Notes: generated from the letters alone by a model not told the origin. 64,000 nucleotides of DNA from Scheffersomyces stipitis CBS 6054 (GCF_000209165.1 NC_009045.1:1302001-1366000); one strand, 5' to 3'. Shown: positions 51,935-64,000, counted from the stretch's first letter. Numbers and translations are program-made.

Positions 51935-53053
51935 TTAGTTAGCCGTAGAAACGACGGCCTCTATGGAGGTAGCTATGGATGGAGTGGGTGTGTTGATGGT
52001 GCTAGGAGCCTGGTTGATTCTATTGAAGTCGATCTTGTCCAAGATATCCTTTGCACCCTTAGCGATGAGTCTGTCGCCTAGTTGTATACCCAAGGCTTCG
52101 GCCTGTTGCAAGGTCTCGACTTGAGCTTCAAGTTCGTCTTCCACAAACTGAGTTCCGTCGGGACTGACTATGATAGCCTCAAACTTCAACACCTTCGAGT
52201 CTTCATCGTAGTTCGTGTGAACACCTATCGGCACGGAACACCCTCCTTCCAAGTATCTCATCAACGATCTCTCTGCGTAACAACAGAGGGATGTTGGGAT
52301 GTGCAGTATCTTAGCCAAGATGTTCTTCATCTTGGTGTCGTTTTTTCTGATTTCTACACCCAAAGCTCCCTGGCCAACGGCGTAGTACATGTGTGGAGCG
52401 TTCAAATAGTCTGTAACTCTGTGGCCCAAACCAACTCTGATTAAGCCAGCCAGTGCCAAAATGATACACTCGAATGGTTGGGAGTCGTCGTCTAATTTGC
52501 TCAAACGAGTCTGAAGGTTACCACGAACAGAGTCGAACTTCAAGTGGGGATAGTTCTTCACGAGTTGCGATGATCTTCTGATGGAAGATGTTCCCACTAC
52601 AGAGCCTGCTGGCAAATCGTCCAACGTCTTGTAAGGTGATCCGGCTCTCATAACTAAAGCGTCACGAGGGTCTTCTCTCTTCAAAATACAACCCAACTCA
52701 AACTCATCAGGCAAGTTCGTTGGCATGTCCTTCAAGGAATGCACTATCAAGTCAAGCTGGGGAAACTCGTCAATCAGGTCCAACAACAAGATCTCGAGTT
52801 CTTTTGTCCAGAGCGATTTTCCGCCGAATGAATAGAGAGGCTTGTTCTGGATCTTGTCTCCCAAAGTGGAAAGCGCCAAAATCGAGCAGTTAATGTGTGG
52901 AAATGCTTCTTCGATCTCCTTCTTGACTATTTCGGATTGCACCACTGCAAGCGTGGACTTTCTGCCTCCAATTTGGATGTGATTGGTGGCAGGGTTGTTC
53001 CTAGCATTACCGTTAATGATATTAGATTCGAAGGTCATGGTGTGGTGGGGCAT
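51935..53053 (-). CDS. HEM3: Porphobilinogen deaminase (hydroxymethylbilane synthase)
   Basis: This 372-residue enzyme condenses four porphobilinogen molecules into hydroxymethylbilane. The dipyrromethane cofactor cysteine is Cys272 in EGGCSVPIGV. Other family segments are RKSTLAVVQSEIVK, LPDEFELGCILKREDPRDAL, VGTSSIRRSSQL, RGNLQTRL and GQGALGVEIR. The N-terminal 25 residues (MPHHTMTFESNIINGNARN...) are less conserved. HEM4, the next enzyme, lies on the other side of ACS1. A minus-strand TATA-like element lies near 53238-53245. Confidence 0.96.
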   Translation of the reverse strand: MPHHTMTFESNIINGNARNNPATNHIQIGGRKSTLAVVQSEIVKKEIEEAFPHINCSILALSTLGDKIQNKPLYSFGGKSLWTKELEILLLDLIDEFPQLDLIVHSLKDMPTNLPDEFELGCILKREDPRDALVMRAGSPYKTLDDLPAGSVVGTSSIRRSSQLVKNYPHLKFDSVRGNLQTRLSKLDDDSQPFECIILALAGLIRVGLGHRVTDYLNAPHMYYAVGQGALGVEIRKNDTKMKNILAKILHIPTSLCCYAERSLMRYLEGGCSVPIGVHTNYDEDSKVLKFEAIIVSPDGTQFVEDELEAQVETLQQAEALGIQLGDRLIAKGAKDILDKIDFNRINQAPSTINTPTPSIATSIEAVVSTAN

Positions 53054-54137
53054 TCCTGAAGATTTTAGAGTAGTTTTGGGAAAGTTCTTATGAGTTAGCG
53101 AACAAGCGGAATCTGATAGAACCAGAAAGTGAAAATATCAAAGTAAAATTTGTGAAAATTGAAAAGCAAGACAAGATTTCAACACGGTATCTCAACTGAC
53201 CAACGGTTAAGTTAGAAAGAAAAACAGCAAAGTAGCGTTTTATATACGAAGGATCACCACCGGAAGCACAAGAAGCCAGAAATCAGCGAAGCGGCTCTTC
53301 TCCTCTGACAGGCTAAACAATGTCATCATCTAATCTCAACTTTCTGAGATTTTTCAGAGCCTCTATAATATTTTTTGCGTGCGAAATTTTCTTTTTCCGT
53401 GTGAGATTTTTCAGTTTGAGCCTGAACCGCTGGAGCTACGAGTTTCGGGAAAAGGAGCCGTTTCGTCGTGTAATTGAACCGGCAATTCTGAGAGCTTACT
53501 TAGTAGCTTCTTGCCCTCTGGTTGTCTCTTTTTCTCCATCCAAAACGCCCATCCTCCTCTTTTGCTAGCTCCGTCTACCCCTTTTGCCTGTGACTTTTGC
53601 TCTTCCTAAATCATGTGATGAGTTGTCCTGCAGAAGTCCTCGAGCCAATCAGCCTGTCTCAAAAACTAATATGCGACTCCTTACTCGATTAGGCAAAGAG
53701 TTCCCGCAGCATCCTGCTCACGATAACTGTCTGATTACTGATCTCGGCTGGTCTAGAAGGACATTGTGCATATTGACTAAGGAGTACGGCCGTGTTAAGG
53801 AACTGTAGATGAAAGAAACGACTTTAATCTTGGCTGGATCTCCAAAGACGGATTCTGGATTCGTTGAGCTTATTGCTCAATTGCTCTGCTCTTAGAAACA
53901 TTTGGTTGAGGCCCTGCGCTCAAAAACACAATTTTATCGGCAGCTCAGCAAACGTCGCTCTCTATGTGTGTCCGTCTCCAGACTCGTACTCCTCTGGTCG
54001 GGAGGCTTATCCGTCTTCGCTCTCCCCAAAGCTCCTGGTTGTTCTCGATTCCCATAGGCTACGTTTGCAATCGCTCTGTGTGCAGTCGCAGGTTCCTTAA
54101 AAATTTTTGCAACTAAATCCTATTTATATAGTGCTAT
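53054..54137. other. Intergenic region upstream of HEM3
   Basis: About 1.1 kb: HEM3 promoter and 3' flank of the TRP-channel gene. The frame at 53320-53568 starts with ATG but reads as a Phe/Arg-rich chance frame. I see no gene. Confidence 0.5.
53238..53245 (-). promoter_or_regulatory. Possible HEM3 TATA box
   Basis: The minus strand reads TATATAAA about 185-192 bp upstream of the HEM3 start. The distance is acceptable but long. Confidence 0.45.
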
Positions 54138-56372
54138 CTAGAACGTATCGTCCAGCTCGTACACAGCTTCGCTGAGTGTGTCCATGTCGTTGTCTGTGTT
54201 GTCGACAATGAGCTGGGGTTTGTGACTGTTTTCGTATTCTGCGTAGTCCAAGTCTGAGTTGATCAGATCAATGTCGTTTAGGGCAGCTTCTGCTATATCG
54301 TAAATTCCCATTTCGTTACCTTCGTCAGTGTTGCTTTCGTTATCGTCGTCCGTGAGCTCATCGTTCTGTTGGTCCTTCTGCTGCTTGAAGAGCATCTCCT
54401 CCAAGTTTATTAGCTTTGTCAAGATTTCCTTGCTTCGCGTTTTCATAGACTTGGGCTTGAAAAATGCCCGGTTGTTGGGAGTGCTCAAAAGTCTCATGTC
54501 GCTGTTGTTTGTCTTCACCTTCTCCAAAGGAATCGACTTCTTGCCGTATTTCTTATTCAAGATTTCATCGATGAAGTTGGAATCAGTCGATGCACTCCGG
54601 AAGTTTCCTCCCAACGTGCTTATGGACTGAACCTGATTCAAAGCAGGTGTAGCCTTGATTTGGCTATATCTCCTGCCATACGGTTGTTTCAACAAAGAGG
54701 TATTTCTCGACTTTTGCACCAATAAGCTTTCGCCATCTGCATCTTCGCTGAGCATATCAACAAGCTCCTGGTCGTAGTCATTCCTGGAGAGGAATGTGTA
54801 GAATTTGAGTTCGTTTGTAGTATCTTGAGTAGGTACAAAGAACCTACCGATCAGCATTTCATATGTCATTATCAAAACATTAGTTGGGAAGTTTGCAAGA
54901 TTCAACAATTTCATGATGGCTGAGTTCTCACTGTTGATTTCAGCCATTTTGAAGTAAAGAATCAAGTTGGTAGCCTTGAAGTAATCAAATTCCTGTTGGT
55001 TTTGCTCGTTTACCTTTGCAAATACTCTACTCAACACGATAGCCATGACAGTGCCAATGAAGAACTGAATCAAGAATAAATACGCCATTTGAATTGTTTT
55101 TCCTAGCGGGTTGTAGTTGTCCCAGTTGTTCCACACAGACGGTGTGAATCCAAAGAATATCTTCACCATATCAAACATGATATCGTAATTAGACCGATCT
55201 TTGGATAAAGTGATAAATGCAAAGAAGAACCCACTGATCAAGGAGGTGAAGAAACAAAGGAGTCCCATCAAATTCCACATCATTCTGTTGAACGAGACAA
55301 TTATCAAATTGAAAAACCGATAGTTGTTGAGAACAGATAGCATTCTTGGGAGTATGATAATTGAAATCAAACTAAACACATCTCTGTAGTAAGGCAGGTA
55401 TGTAATTTTCAAAAGAAAGGATAAATCCACAAGACATATCAAGATGAAGTCTATATGGTTCCATATAATCATTCGGAAGAACCTCACTTCGATCTTGGAG
55501 ATCTTCAAGAGAAATTCCAAATTCAACTGCATTCCAATTAACCAAAAGGCGGTTTCTATACCTGACAATGAATACTTGCTGAACTGGCTACCTCTCTTAG
55601 AAAGAATGAGCAAAAAGTACATCATCATAAAGGCTACAAGTCTCAAGTTTATAACCAACGACTGGTATTTTGGCACATATCTGCATCTGCTAACAATGTT
55701 CTTGAATGTTAACTTTGCAAGCTTATTGTGCTTAACGTTGTTGCCTATTAATGATCTTTCGTCATCGTCGTTCTCCATGTTGTACAACGAATCTCTGATC
55801 AACTCTCCATTATAGAATCTGTCCAAAATTCTAACAATAATGGGCTGGGTCAAGAATCTCTTTGAATTCGAAAGAACGGCCAACTCCAAGGTGTTGAAAG
55901 TTTGGGTCCGCAACGGATTAATGAAAAGTAGGTTTATTCGATTGTAGGACTTGTACTCCCTCAACATTCGGATAGCCAATAACTCACATAGGTTGGCTTT
56001 AGTTATAAGCAATTCATGAGAAATCAAGTTGTTTTCTGACTGAATGAGGTATTCGTACCGTAGAAGAAGAAGAATAAAGACAACCTTGTCGGACACAGTC
56101 TGTTCTTCCCCATACTTGTAAATATCGTAAGTCTTTAGCTTGTATAGAAGTGATTTTGCATCAGCCGTTTTGATAATTGTGTCAGTGATGGGCTTTATCA
56201 AAGTGGAGTGAATCTCCGGAGATTTCAACTGTTCATACTTGAGACTAAGGTTGACCTTCTTGTTAATGAGCTTCTGGATCTTGAAATAGAGATATTTAAA
56301 CTCGAGGTTCTGCTTATGCTGAATGTAGAGATGGCTACCCCCACCGCCCACGGCTCCTGTTTTCATCGACAT
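54138..56372 (-). CDS. TRP-type cation channel related to yeast vacuolar YVC1
   Basis: This 744-residue protein has an N-terminal helical cytosolic region and about six membrane helices (roughly 240-257, 272-291, 305-323, 333-347, 366-390, 425-450). A likely pore segment precedes the last helix (FFGFTPSVWNNWDNYNP). A long charged C-terminal tail has an acidic run (DDDNESNTDE). The order matches Yvc1 (TRPY1), including the YQ element before helix 1 and the AYQ/AKVNEQNQQ-like segment after helix 6. Yvc1 releases vacuolar Ca2+ upon osmotic shock. Motif-level similarity is modest, so it may be a divergent paralogue on another membrane. It lacks an N-terminal signal peptide. Confidence 0.7.
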   Translation of the reverse strand: MSMKTGAVGGGGSHLYIQHKQNLEFKYLYFKIQKLINKKVNLSLKYEQLKSPEIHSTLIKPITDTIIKTADAKSLLYKLKTYDIYKYGEEQTVSDKVVFILLLLRYEYLIQSENNLISHELLITKANLCELLAIRMLREYKSYNRINLLFINPLRTQTFNTLELAVLSNSKRFLTQPIIVRILDRFYNGELIRDSLYNMENDDDERSLIGNNVKHNKLAKLTFKNIVSRCRYVPKYQSLVINLRLVAFMMMYFLLILSKRGSQFSKYSLSGIETAFWLIGMQLNLEFLLKISKIEVRFFRMIIWNHIDFILICLVDLSFLLKITYLPYYRDVFSLISIIILPRMLSVLNNYRFFNLIIVSFNRMMWNLMGLLCFFTSLISGFFFAFITLSKDRSNYDIMFDMVKIFFGFTPSVWNNWDNYNPLGKTIQMAYLFLIQFFIGTVMAIVLSRVFAKVNEQNQQEFDYFKATNLILYFKMAEINSENSAIMKLLNLANFPTNVLIMTYEMLIGRFFVPTQDTTNELKFYTFLSRNDYDQELVDMLSEDADGESLLVQKSRNTSLLKQPYGRRYSQIKATPALNQVQSISTLGGNFRSASTDSNFIDEILNKKYGKKSIPLEKVKTNNSDMRLLSTPNNRAFFKPKSMKTRSKEILTKLINLEEMLFKQQKDQQNDELTDDDNESNTDEGNEMGIYDIAEAALNDIDLINSDLDYAEYENSHKPQLIVDNTDNDMDTLSEAVYELDDTF

Positions 56373-56977
56373 ACAATAATGTGAGAGTCCACAGCTGTTT
56401 CCAACTATTCCAGATTTCTAGAACGTCCCTTCTTAAATAAGATATTTTCCATGATATCTTCAGTTTCAGCAGAGCTAGTCATCCCTCATATCCTGGAATT
56501 TGCGCCCTAATTAGAAGTGCTGCGGCAATTCCCTGTTTGAGCAAAATGTCAACAAAATATTTTGTTCCGCGCAACTTGCAACCAAATCAGTTAAATTAGC
56601 AGCTATAGAAAAGTAGAGCTGTCAATCCAGCTTTGTAGAGAATACCGTGGTAAAAATTACATGAAAGTGATATACTGAGAGTGTATGGATATACTGGATG
56701 CTCTGGTTACTTTTTGTAGAAAAAGTTTTTAATGAAATTTGACGATATAGTGACTATTCTCAAAATGTGCTATGAATACTTCTTCTAAATTTAAATATAG
56801 CCTGTTTCATGTTCAAAGAATGTTTTCCCATACTGGAACCACAGAGGAAACGATTCAGCCTTCTCGTGTATGCCTAGTAACTATCTAGTGCATTTGTACT
56901 GTTTCAGATATCAATGCCCTAGTATGAGAAAGAGCCTACCTATTTCTTAGTTCATGCTCTGCTTTCCGTTATACCAC
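56373..56977. other. Intergenic region RAD1/TRP-channel gene
   Basis: A 605-bp AT-rich stretch holding the channel gene's promoter and the RAD1 3' flank. I see no gene or strong motif. Confidence 0.5.
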
Positions 56978-59900
56978 CTACTTAATTCTATGGTTGATAA
57001 AGTTATAAGCCTTCTTTCCGTTTTCTTTTCCAAGCAACTTCACAAACTGCTCCTTTGAGAGCTGAACCAACTCTTCTAAATTCCTGACATTTTGGATAAT
57101 CTTATAGTAATTCATATCGTTTATGCCTGGGATGTTTTGTATGAAGTCGATCGGGTCGTCATTAAAGTTTGGTGGCCCTCCATCTTCAGTTATGACTTCT
57201 TTGCTGACACCTTTATTCAAAGCTGATTCTACATCTGGCTCCTCCTGATTGGCTTTCAACGACATGAATATCTGTGCTGTCTCATACGGAGAAGACGACC
57301 ATATGATTTTCAACTTGGGATATGCAACCAACAACTCCATAATCTTAGACTGCAACAGTTGGTTGATGGGCGAATCGTTGGCTGTTTCTGCTCTTCCTTT
57401 TAAAAACCGGGAATCAGCGTACTGCTGCAAAGAAAATGACTTGTTCTCGTCGAATTCGATTAGCAACGTAGGTGTCTCATAATGCTTGAACATCTGAGAA
57501 CACTGAGTAAATAATCTTCCAGATTTAAAACTAGAAACCAAATCTGGAATTGCCTTTCTCTCTACGCAAATCTTAGGAGAAATGACATAATCGCCAACTG
57601 TAAGCATACATGGAACAACTTTGATTCCAATTCTGTACAACAAATTTGGTAGCAGAGCACCAAATTCTCTTGAGTCCACGACGATTCTCATTTCATCGGT
57701 CGTTCTGAACGAAGCCCCTCCTGCTATCCTAGTGTTCATCGTTTGATTTCTCTGAATTTGGAATTTATAGTTATCTTCACTCGTCTCGAAATGTTTACTC
57801 AACGATGCCTTTTCTCTGATTAACTTAGTAAATGCATCTTTCTCCTTCTTCAATCGAAGCAAATACTTTTGTTCTTCTGTGGAGTTGCTGTAAAACATTA
57901 CAAAGACCTTCGCAGGCTGGTCCCTGTTTATGGCTTGAAAGATTTCTGTACGCCGTATGAATGACAAGTTTGGTTCATACATTATTATGTATGAAGGCGA
58001 AATTTCCTGAAGTAAAGCATCGTTTCTGCCTTCGTCGTAGACTTGGATTATTACCTGATCACCCATATTGATATGACTTAACGAAGGCACGATGATGTCT
58101 TCAGTTTCGACAAATAAACCAGTAGGTCCTGTTTCCACGACATCGTCTTCCTCTGACTCTACGATTTCTTGGTCCATTTGACCTAATACATTTTCATCAA
58201 TATCGACAGCCCCTCTGTTTTCCCCGGAGTATAGTTTGGCAACTCTTGCTGTGGAAGAAGCTCCACGAGTTCTTCGTCTTTTGCTAGCTGGTTGTCCATT
58301 TCTGGTAAATGATTTAGACGTAATAATCTGTTCTTCGGTCTGGTCTTCAGATTTCTCCAAATCTTCGTTAAGCTGTTTAGACAAGTTGTTGATCTCCTTC
58401 CATTGGAGATACTCATGCAACTTCAGAATCATAAATCTTCTGGAACTGAAGTATTTCTTACCGCTTACTTTAATCTCTTTCATTGATTCTATCACCTGGT
58501 ACAACTGACGAGCTGTACGAGTATCCGAGCACATAATGAGTATAGGACCCAGATTCTCTGATGATAGTGACTTCTCGTGGAATATGTCATCCAACATGTT
58601 TCCAAGTTCGTGCCACTTAGGCAATTCTTCAAGAAGATACTCTTCAGAATCTGAGCCTACGCTGTGTTTCATGAGAGCTCGTTCTTTGGAGTATGCTATA
58701 ATGGTACTAGCCTCCGTCAAGTTCAACCAAGGACTGATAGAAGACTCCATTCCAGAACTCAGTTTCCGAACGTTAAGATCTACAATACCTTGCACTTCCT
58801 GATAGAAACTGACAGAATCCATGGATAGCAACTTATTCAAAAGTCCCGTTAGTGTCTCCAAGTCAAAATACAACTGCTTCGAAGTCCGCGACAATCTGTG
58901 CCATTGTGGATTAAGCGAAATTCTGATTCGAATGACAAAATTGGGATCATGGATGTTTTCCTTGTCCCAGTACTCTGTAGCAAGTTCAGGATTATGGCGT
59001 CGCAACTCATGAAGACACGCTTCCATACATGTGATCAAGGCTGCTTGGATCTTATTCAGTCTGGAAGTGAGCTTGGTATTGATTTCTATGGCCTGCTGTC
59101 TTGTGTCAGCTTCTTTACGCTTTCCTTTAGGCTTTAATGATGCCGAAACCTCAACATGAAACCGAGGCCACAAGAACACGTTTGATAACCTTAGCACCTT
59201 AAGTTTGGTTGCAAGAGGTGTGAATCCACCAAATGACTCTGGCTCGTCTGAAATCGCCTTGATGAAACCCCACAGGTTCTCATCTCTAAACAAACTGACT
59301 ACAAACGAAGTATCAGAGGTTTCCCGGAGTCTTTCTGCATGAAGTACGAACAAGCCCGTTATATCATCAGCAGAAATAGAGCCAGCTAACAAATCTACAA
59401 CCAACAATCGCAGCTTGATGGAGATTATTCCTCCTTTCAAGTACAAGTTCTTTCTAGCAACCTGCGACTCGTTGGTTATCACTACAAAGGACGAGTTTTC
59501 GTCGTCGTCCAACCATTGCAAATCTGTGAGTTCTTCTTTCAATCGTACAATTTCATCATCCATGGCATTTAAGACAAAAACTAGTCCTCGCTTCTCTACA
59601 GTCTTGGCTGGTCCATGTCTCAAGGTAACAGAAGGCGAACTGAGAGCATGTAGCAAATTGGCAGAGATCAAGTCCCAGCCTAGACCTCTGCCGAGTATTA
59701 GCAATCCATCTTTAGTTAGCATGTCTTCTACAATTTCTTGTTGGTATTTCAACGGCAAAGTGCAATTCACTTCACGAGACGGATATATGGGTACAACATC
59801 GGGCTCCTCAAAATGAACAGGAATCAGACCTTGCTCTCTGTGTGTTGTTTCTGCTTGAATCTCATTGCGAATCGCGTTCAAAGGTATAGTTAAAGTCTCG

Positions 59901-60016
59901 TTTTCATTAGCATTTTCATTCACAAAATGTGTTTCGGTATCGTTTGCGATGTGATTCTGATTTTGAATCTCGGTATCATTCTCGTTTTCGTCTTCATTTA
60001 CAAAAAGAGAAGACAT
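56978..60016 (-). CDS. RAD1: DNA repair endonuclease subunit Rad1 (XPF family)
   Basis: This 1012-residue protein is the catalytic subunit of the Rad1-Rad10 structure-specific nuclease used in nucleotide excision repair, single-strand annealing and crosslink repair. The N-terminal half (about 75-560) is the degenerate helicase-like region of XPF (LILGRGLGWDL in place of a true Walker A). The nuclease domain near residues 775-900 has VDSREFGALLPNLLYR and the active-site motif VERKAIPDLVSSFKSGRLF. A helix-hairpin-helix pair closes the protein (IDFIQNIPGINDMNYYKI), the usual Rad10-binding site. The first 65 residues are an Asn/Glu-rich low-complexity leader. The start lies 25 bp from an opposing short open frame at 60041. 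Confidence 0.96.
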   Translation of the reverse strand: MSSLFVNEDENENDTEIQNQNHIANDTETHFVNENANENETLTIPLNAIRNEIQAETTHREQGLIPVHFEEPDVVPIYPSREVNCTLPLKYQQEIVEDMLTKDGLLILGRGLGWDLISANLLHALSSPSVTLRHGPAKTVEKRGLVFVLNAMDDEIVRLKEELTDLQWLDDDENSSFVVITNESQVARKNLYLKGGIISIKLRLLVVDLLAGSISADDITGLFVLHAERLRETSDTSFVVSLFRDENLWGFIKAISDEPESFGGFTPLATKLKVLRLSNVFLWPRFHVEVSASLKPKGKRKEADTRQQAIEINTKLTSRLNKIQAALITCMEACLHELRRHNPELATEYWDKENIHDPNFVIRIRISLNPQWHRLSRTSKQLYFDLETLTGLLNKLLSMDSVSFYQEVQGIVDLNVRKLSSGMESSISPWLNLTEASTIIAYSKERALMKHSVGSDSEEYLLEELPKWHELGNMLDDIFHEKSLSSENLGPILIMCSDTRTARQLYQVIESMKEIKVSGKKYFSSRRFMILKLHEYLQWKEINNLSKQLNEDLEKSEDQTEEQIITSKSFTRNGQPASKRRRTRGASSTARVAKLYSGENRGAVDIDENVLGQMDQEIVESEEDDVVETGPTGLFVETEDIIVPSLSHINMGDQVIIQVYDEGRNDALLQEISPSYIIMYEPNLSFIRRTEIFQAINRDQPAKVFVMFYSNSTEEQKYLLRLKKEKDAFTKLIREKASLSKHFETSEDNYKFQIQRNQTMNTRIAGGASFRTTDEMRIVVDSREFGALLPNLLYRIGIKVVPCMLTVGDYVISPKICVERKAIPDLVSSFKSGRLFTQCSQMFKHYETPTLLIEFDENKSFSLQQYADSRFLKGRAETANDSPINQLLQSKIMELLVAYPKLKIIWSSSPYETAQIFMSLKANQEEPDVESALNKGVSKEVITEDGGPPNFNDDPIDFIQNIPGINDMNYYKIIQNVRNLEELVQLSKEQFVKLLGKENGKKAYNFINHRIK

Positions 60017-60607
60017 GGCATTATCTCGTTAAGAAGAGGAATGTATGAGAAATCTGAACCTGATAGCAGACTTACGCTACTATTTGAAGACCTGCATGGT
60101 AGAATAGATCAGTCAATTGATTTTGCACCCATTCACAGAAACTTAACAGCAATGATGGTTGTTCAGCCGAAGACAAGGATAATATTGTCAATGAGAATAG
60201 TTTATTATTCGATGTTGAGTTTAGGTATCTCGGCTTATTTGGCTGTTTTGTTACTTGAACTGATATGGGTGTGAAACTAAGCAGCTGTTCCCTTGCTAAT
60301 AAATGTTGGTAAAGACGAAGAAGACGAAGAACACGAAGTCAATTCTTCTTGCGGGTTACATTTCAAACCCAAAGACATCATACTAGTATGGGTTGACGCT
60401 GCAGCTTCTAGTAGAAAGTACTTCCTTCATTTCTTCTACAACCGTGACCAAAGGTGTGGTTGCTTGTACCGTGTCGCAAGATTACTGTGCGACATCTCAA
60501 TATTTAAACCAAGGTCAACACGACATTTTTGCTACCATCGACTTTTTCCTGGTTAACAAGGTCGCCAGTAGCAAGTCATAAGTCATCTTTATACTTCGTT
60601 GGCTACA
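60017..60607. other. RAD1/RMI1 intergenic region with unresolved coding-like frames
   Basis: On the plus strand, an ATG frame at 60041-60274 (77 codons) ends in a hydrophobic segment that could span a membrane. The same frame, after two close stops, is open from about 60285 with an acidic segment (VGKDEEDEEHEVNSSCGL). Another frame from about 60393 to a stop at 60581 reads like coding sequence (TTVTKGVVACTVSQDYCATS). I cannot recognise a family or prove splicing. It could be a small multi-exon gene, a decayed gene or chance. Confidence 0.35.
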
Positions 60608-61162
60608 ATGTCTGAAATCGCAATTGCTAGTAGTAATAGCTTCGATCTGGCCAAGTACGTGCTGGAATCGGCTTCTGTCACCAAGGAGCCTGTCCTCTTC
60701 CACATTTTGCATATCATAAACATCTCCAAATCACGTCTTAGCCAGAGGGACGACTGGCTCGAGTACAGCGATCCCAATAGCGCGTCTGTAGACAGATTGA
60801 ACAAGCTGAAGAAAATGGTGCGAGAGGTTAATATCGACGACGATGGCCCTATAGTGAGTGCATTTGACGTGTACAAGTTGCTACTACAAGATTCACACAA
60901 GAACGTATGCTATGCATTCGAAAAAGAACCGCTAAGATTCTTGCGAGATCAACGGCAGTCGACAGGCACACCACTTCCAATCCGTCTTGGGGGAAAATTA
61001 CTTGTGAAAAAAGATACGCCCGTCTGGAACGGGGTTCTTTTTCTTGAGAATAGGCAATGTACGTACCTAGGAGTGGATGCAAACGATCCGTTGAATGCTC
61101 AGCTCAACACTGGATTGGTAGAAAAGTATATAGCCATTTTAGACCAAGAGCTTAAGAGTTAA
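60608..61162 (+). CDS. RMI1: Probable RecQ-mediated genome instability protein 1
   Basis: This 184-residue protein looks like Rmi1, the OB-fold subunit of the Sgs1-Top3-Rmi1 complex that dissolves double Holliday junctions. Supporting segments are YKLLLQDSHKNVCYAFEKEP followed by PIRLGGKLLVKKDTPVWNGVLFLENRQCTYLGV, which resemble the OB core of Rmi1, and a helical N-terminal part. It is near the size of S. cerevisiae Rmi1 (241 residues) but shorter. I chose ATG 60608; three codons upstream lies only a TTG start. The identity is inferred from the pattern and needs profile search support. RAD1 lies in the opposite direction upstream. Confidence 0.65.
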   Translation: MSEIAIASSNSFDLAKYVLESASVTKEPVLFHILHIINISKSRLSQRDDWLEYSDPNSASVDRLNKLKKMVREVNIDDDGPIVSAFDVYKLLLQDSHKNVCYAFEKEPLRFLRDQRQSTGTPLPIRLGGKLLVKKDTPVWNGVLFLENRQCTYLGVDANDPLNAQLNTGLVEKYIAILDQELKS

Positions 61163-61449
61163 GTTACGAGACAATGACCAGCATATTAGATACCATTATT
61201 GAATAACAATATACTATGAGGTATACTTCTGAATCGAAGTCAACCGTGTTTCTATCATGCTGTGAAGCTTACACTACAAGGCATCATACTGTGTATTCTA
61301 CTTATATGAATAGCTTCTAACTAATGATAATGATAATGATTATACTTATAATATACATGATACTCCTATAGACAATCAACACACTCGTGATGGAAGATAC
61401 CGGAGCCTATTGTCCAGAGACACCGTCAGAGCTTCCATCTGGACGGGAG

Positions 61450-63933
<2,484 letters not shown>

Positions 63934-64000
63934 CTACACAGCACTATATTCGCCTCTGTTGCTGTTGCTGGTGAACTTCTCGATGATCTCTCTGCTGAAG
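63934..64000 (-). CDS. C-terminal end of an unidentified protein, partial
   Basis: From the right edge the minus strand is open for 21 codons and ends at a TAG at 63936-63934; the peptide ends FTSNSNRGEYSAV. Its good composition and position make it probably the C-terminus of a gene outside the window. The identity cannot be read from this much sequence. Confidence 0.45.
   Translation of the reverse strand, partial: FSREIIEKFTSNSNRGEYSAV

Noticed and set aside
53320..53568. 82-codon ATG frame upstream of HEM3
   Set aside because: Phe/Arg-rich low-quality composition; it lies over the HEM3 promoter and looks like chance.

Overview
This window is ordinary nuclear chromosome from a budding yeast of the CUG-Ser clade, most likely Scheffersomyces (Pichia) stipitis or a close relative. 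Reasons: compact, almost intron-free genes with typical ascomycete-yeast products; leucine written mostly as TTG; a Candida-type fatty alcohol oxidase; and a CTG codon at 2341-2343 in CWC22 that sits where the animal protein has serine. Residues quoted here use the standard code, so a leucine written CTG is probably serine in the cell.

Layout. 1-5.2 kb: the 5' two-thirds or more of a mitochondrial PPR-type protein (minus, cut by the left edge), divergent from the splicing factor CWC22, then cytochrome c (CYC1) behind a promoter with three CCAAT boxes. 5.8-15.3 kb: peroxisomal fatty alcohol oxidase (FAO1), phosducin-like PLP2, the SAGA deubiquitinase UBP8 and a secreted GH76 glycosidase. 15.7-27.9 kb: the full-size ABC transporter YOR1, the PI31-like proteasome regulator FUB1, the 6-phosphogluconolactonase-like SOL1 and the rhodanese TUM1. 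28.4-39.6 kb: PUS7, kinesin KIP2, two unrecognised fungal proteins (one with RRM folds) and an SR-type RNA-binding protein whose RRM is split by a 677-nt intron. 42.1-53.1 kb: membrane-tethered transcription factor SPT23/MGA2, HEM4, acetyl-CoA synthetase ACS1 and HEM3. 54.1-64 kb: a TRP-type cation channel related to YVC1, the nuclease RAD1, a probable RMI1, a MET12-type methylenetetrahydrofolate reductase, and the last 21 codons of one more gene at the right edge.

Themes. Heme and respiration recur: CYC1, HEM4 and HEM3 (consecutive enzymes about 5 kb apart), ACS1 and FAO1 (acetyl-CoA and lipid use), and SPT23 (fatty-acid desaturase control). RNA processing is represented by CWC22, PUS7 and the SR protein. 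RAD1 and the RMI1 candidate are genome-stability neighbours. These are ordinary yeast neighbourhoods, not operons.

I saw no transposon, CRISPR array, rRNA or convincing tRNA gene. I found no clearly new biological system. The points most worth a second look are the intron-bearing SR gene, the unresolved coding-like interval between RAD1 and RMI1, the missing heme-ligand histidine in FAO1, and the long structured intergenic regions upstream of ACS1, SOL1 and SPT23. Several open frames appear to extend genes at the N-terminus only if TTG is read as a start; I moved those starts to the first in-frame ATG.
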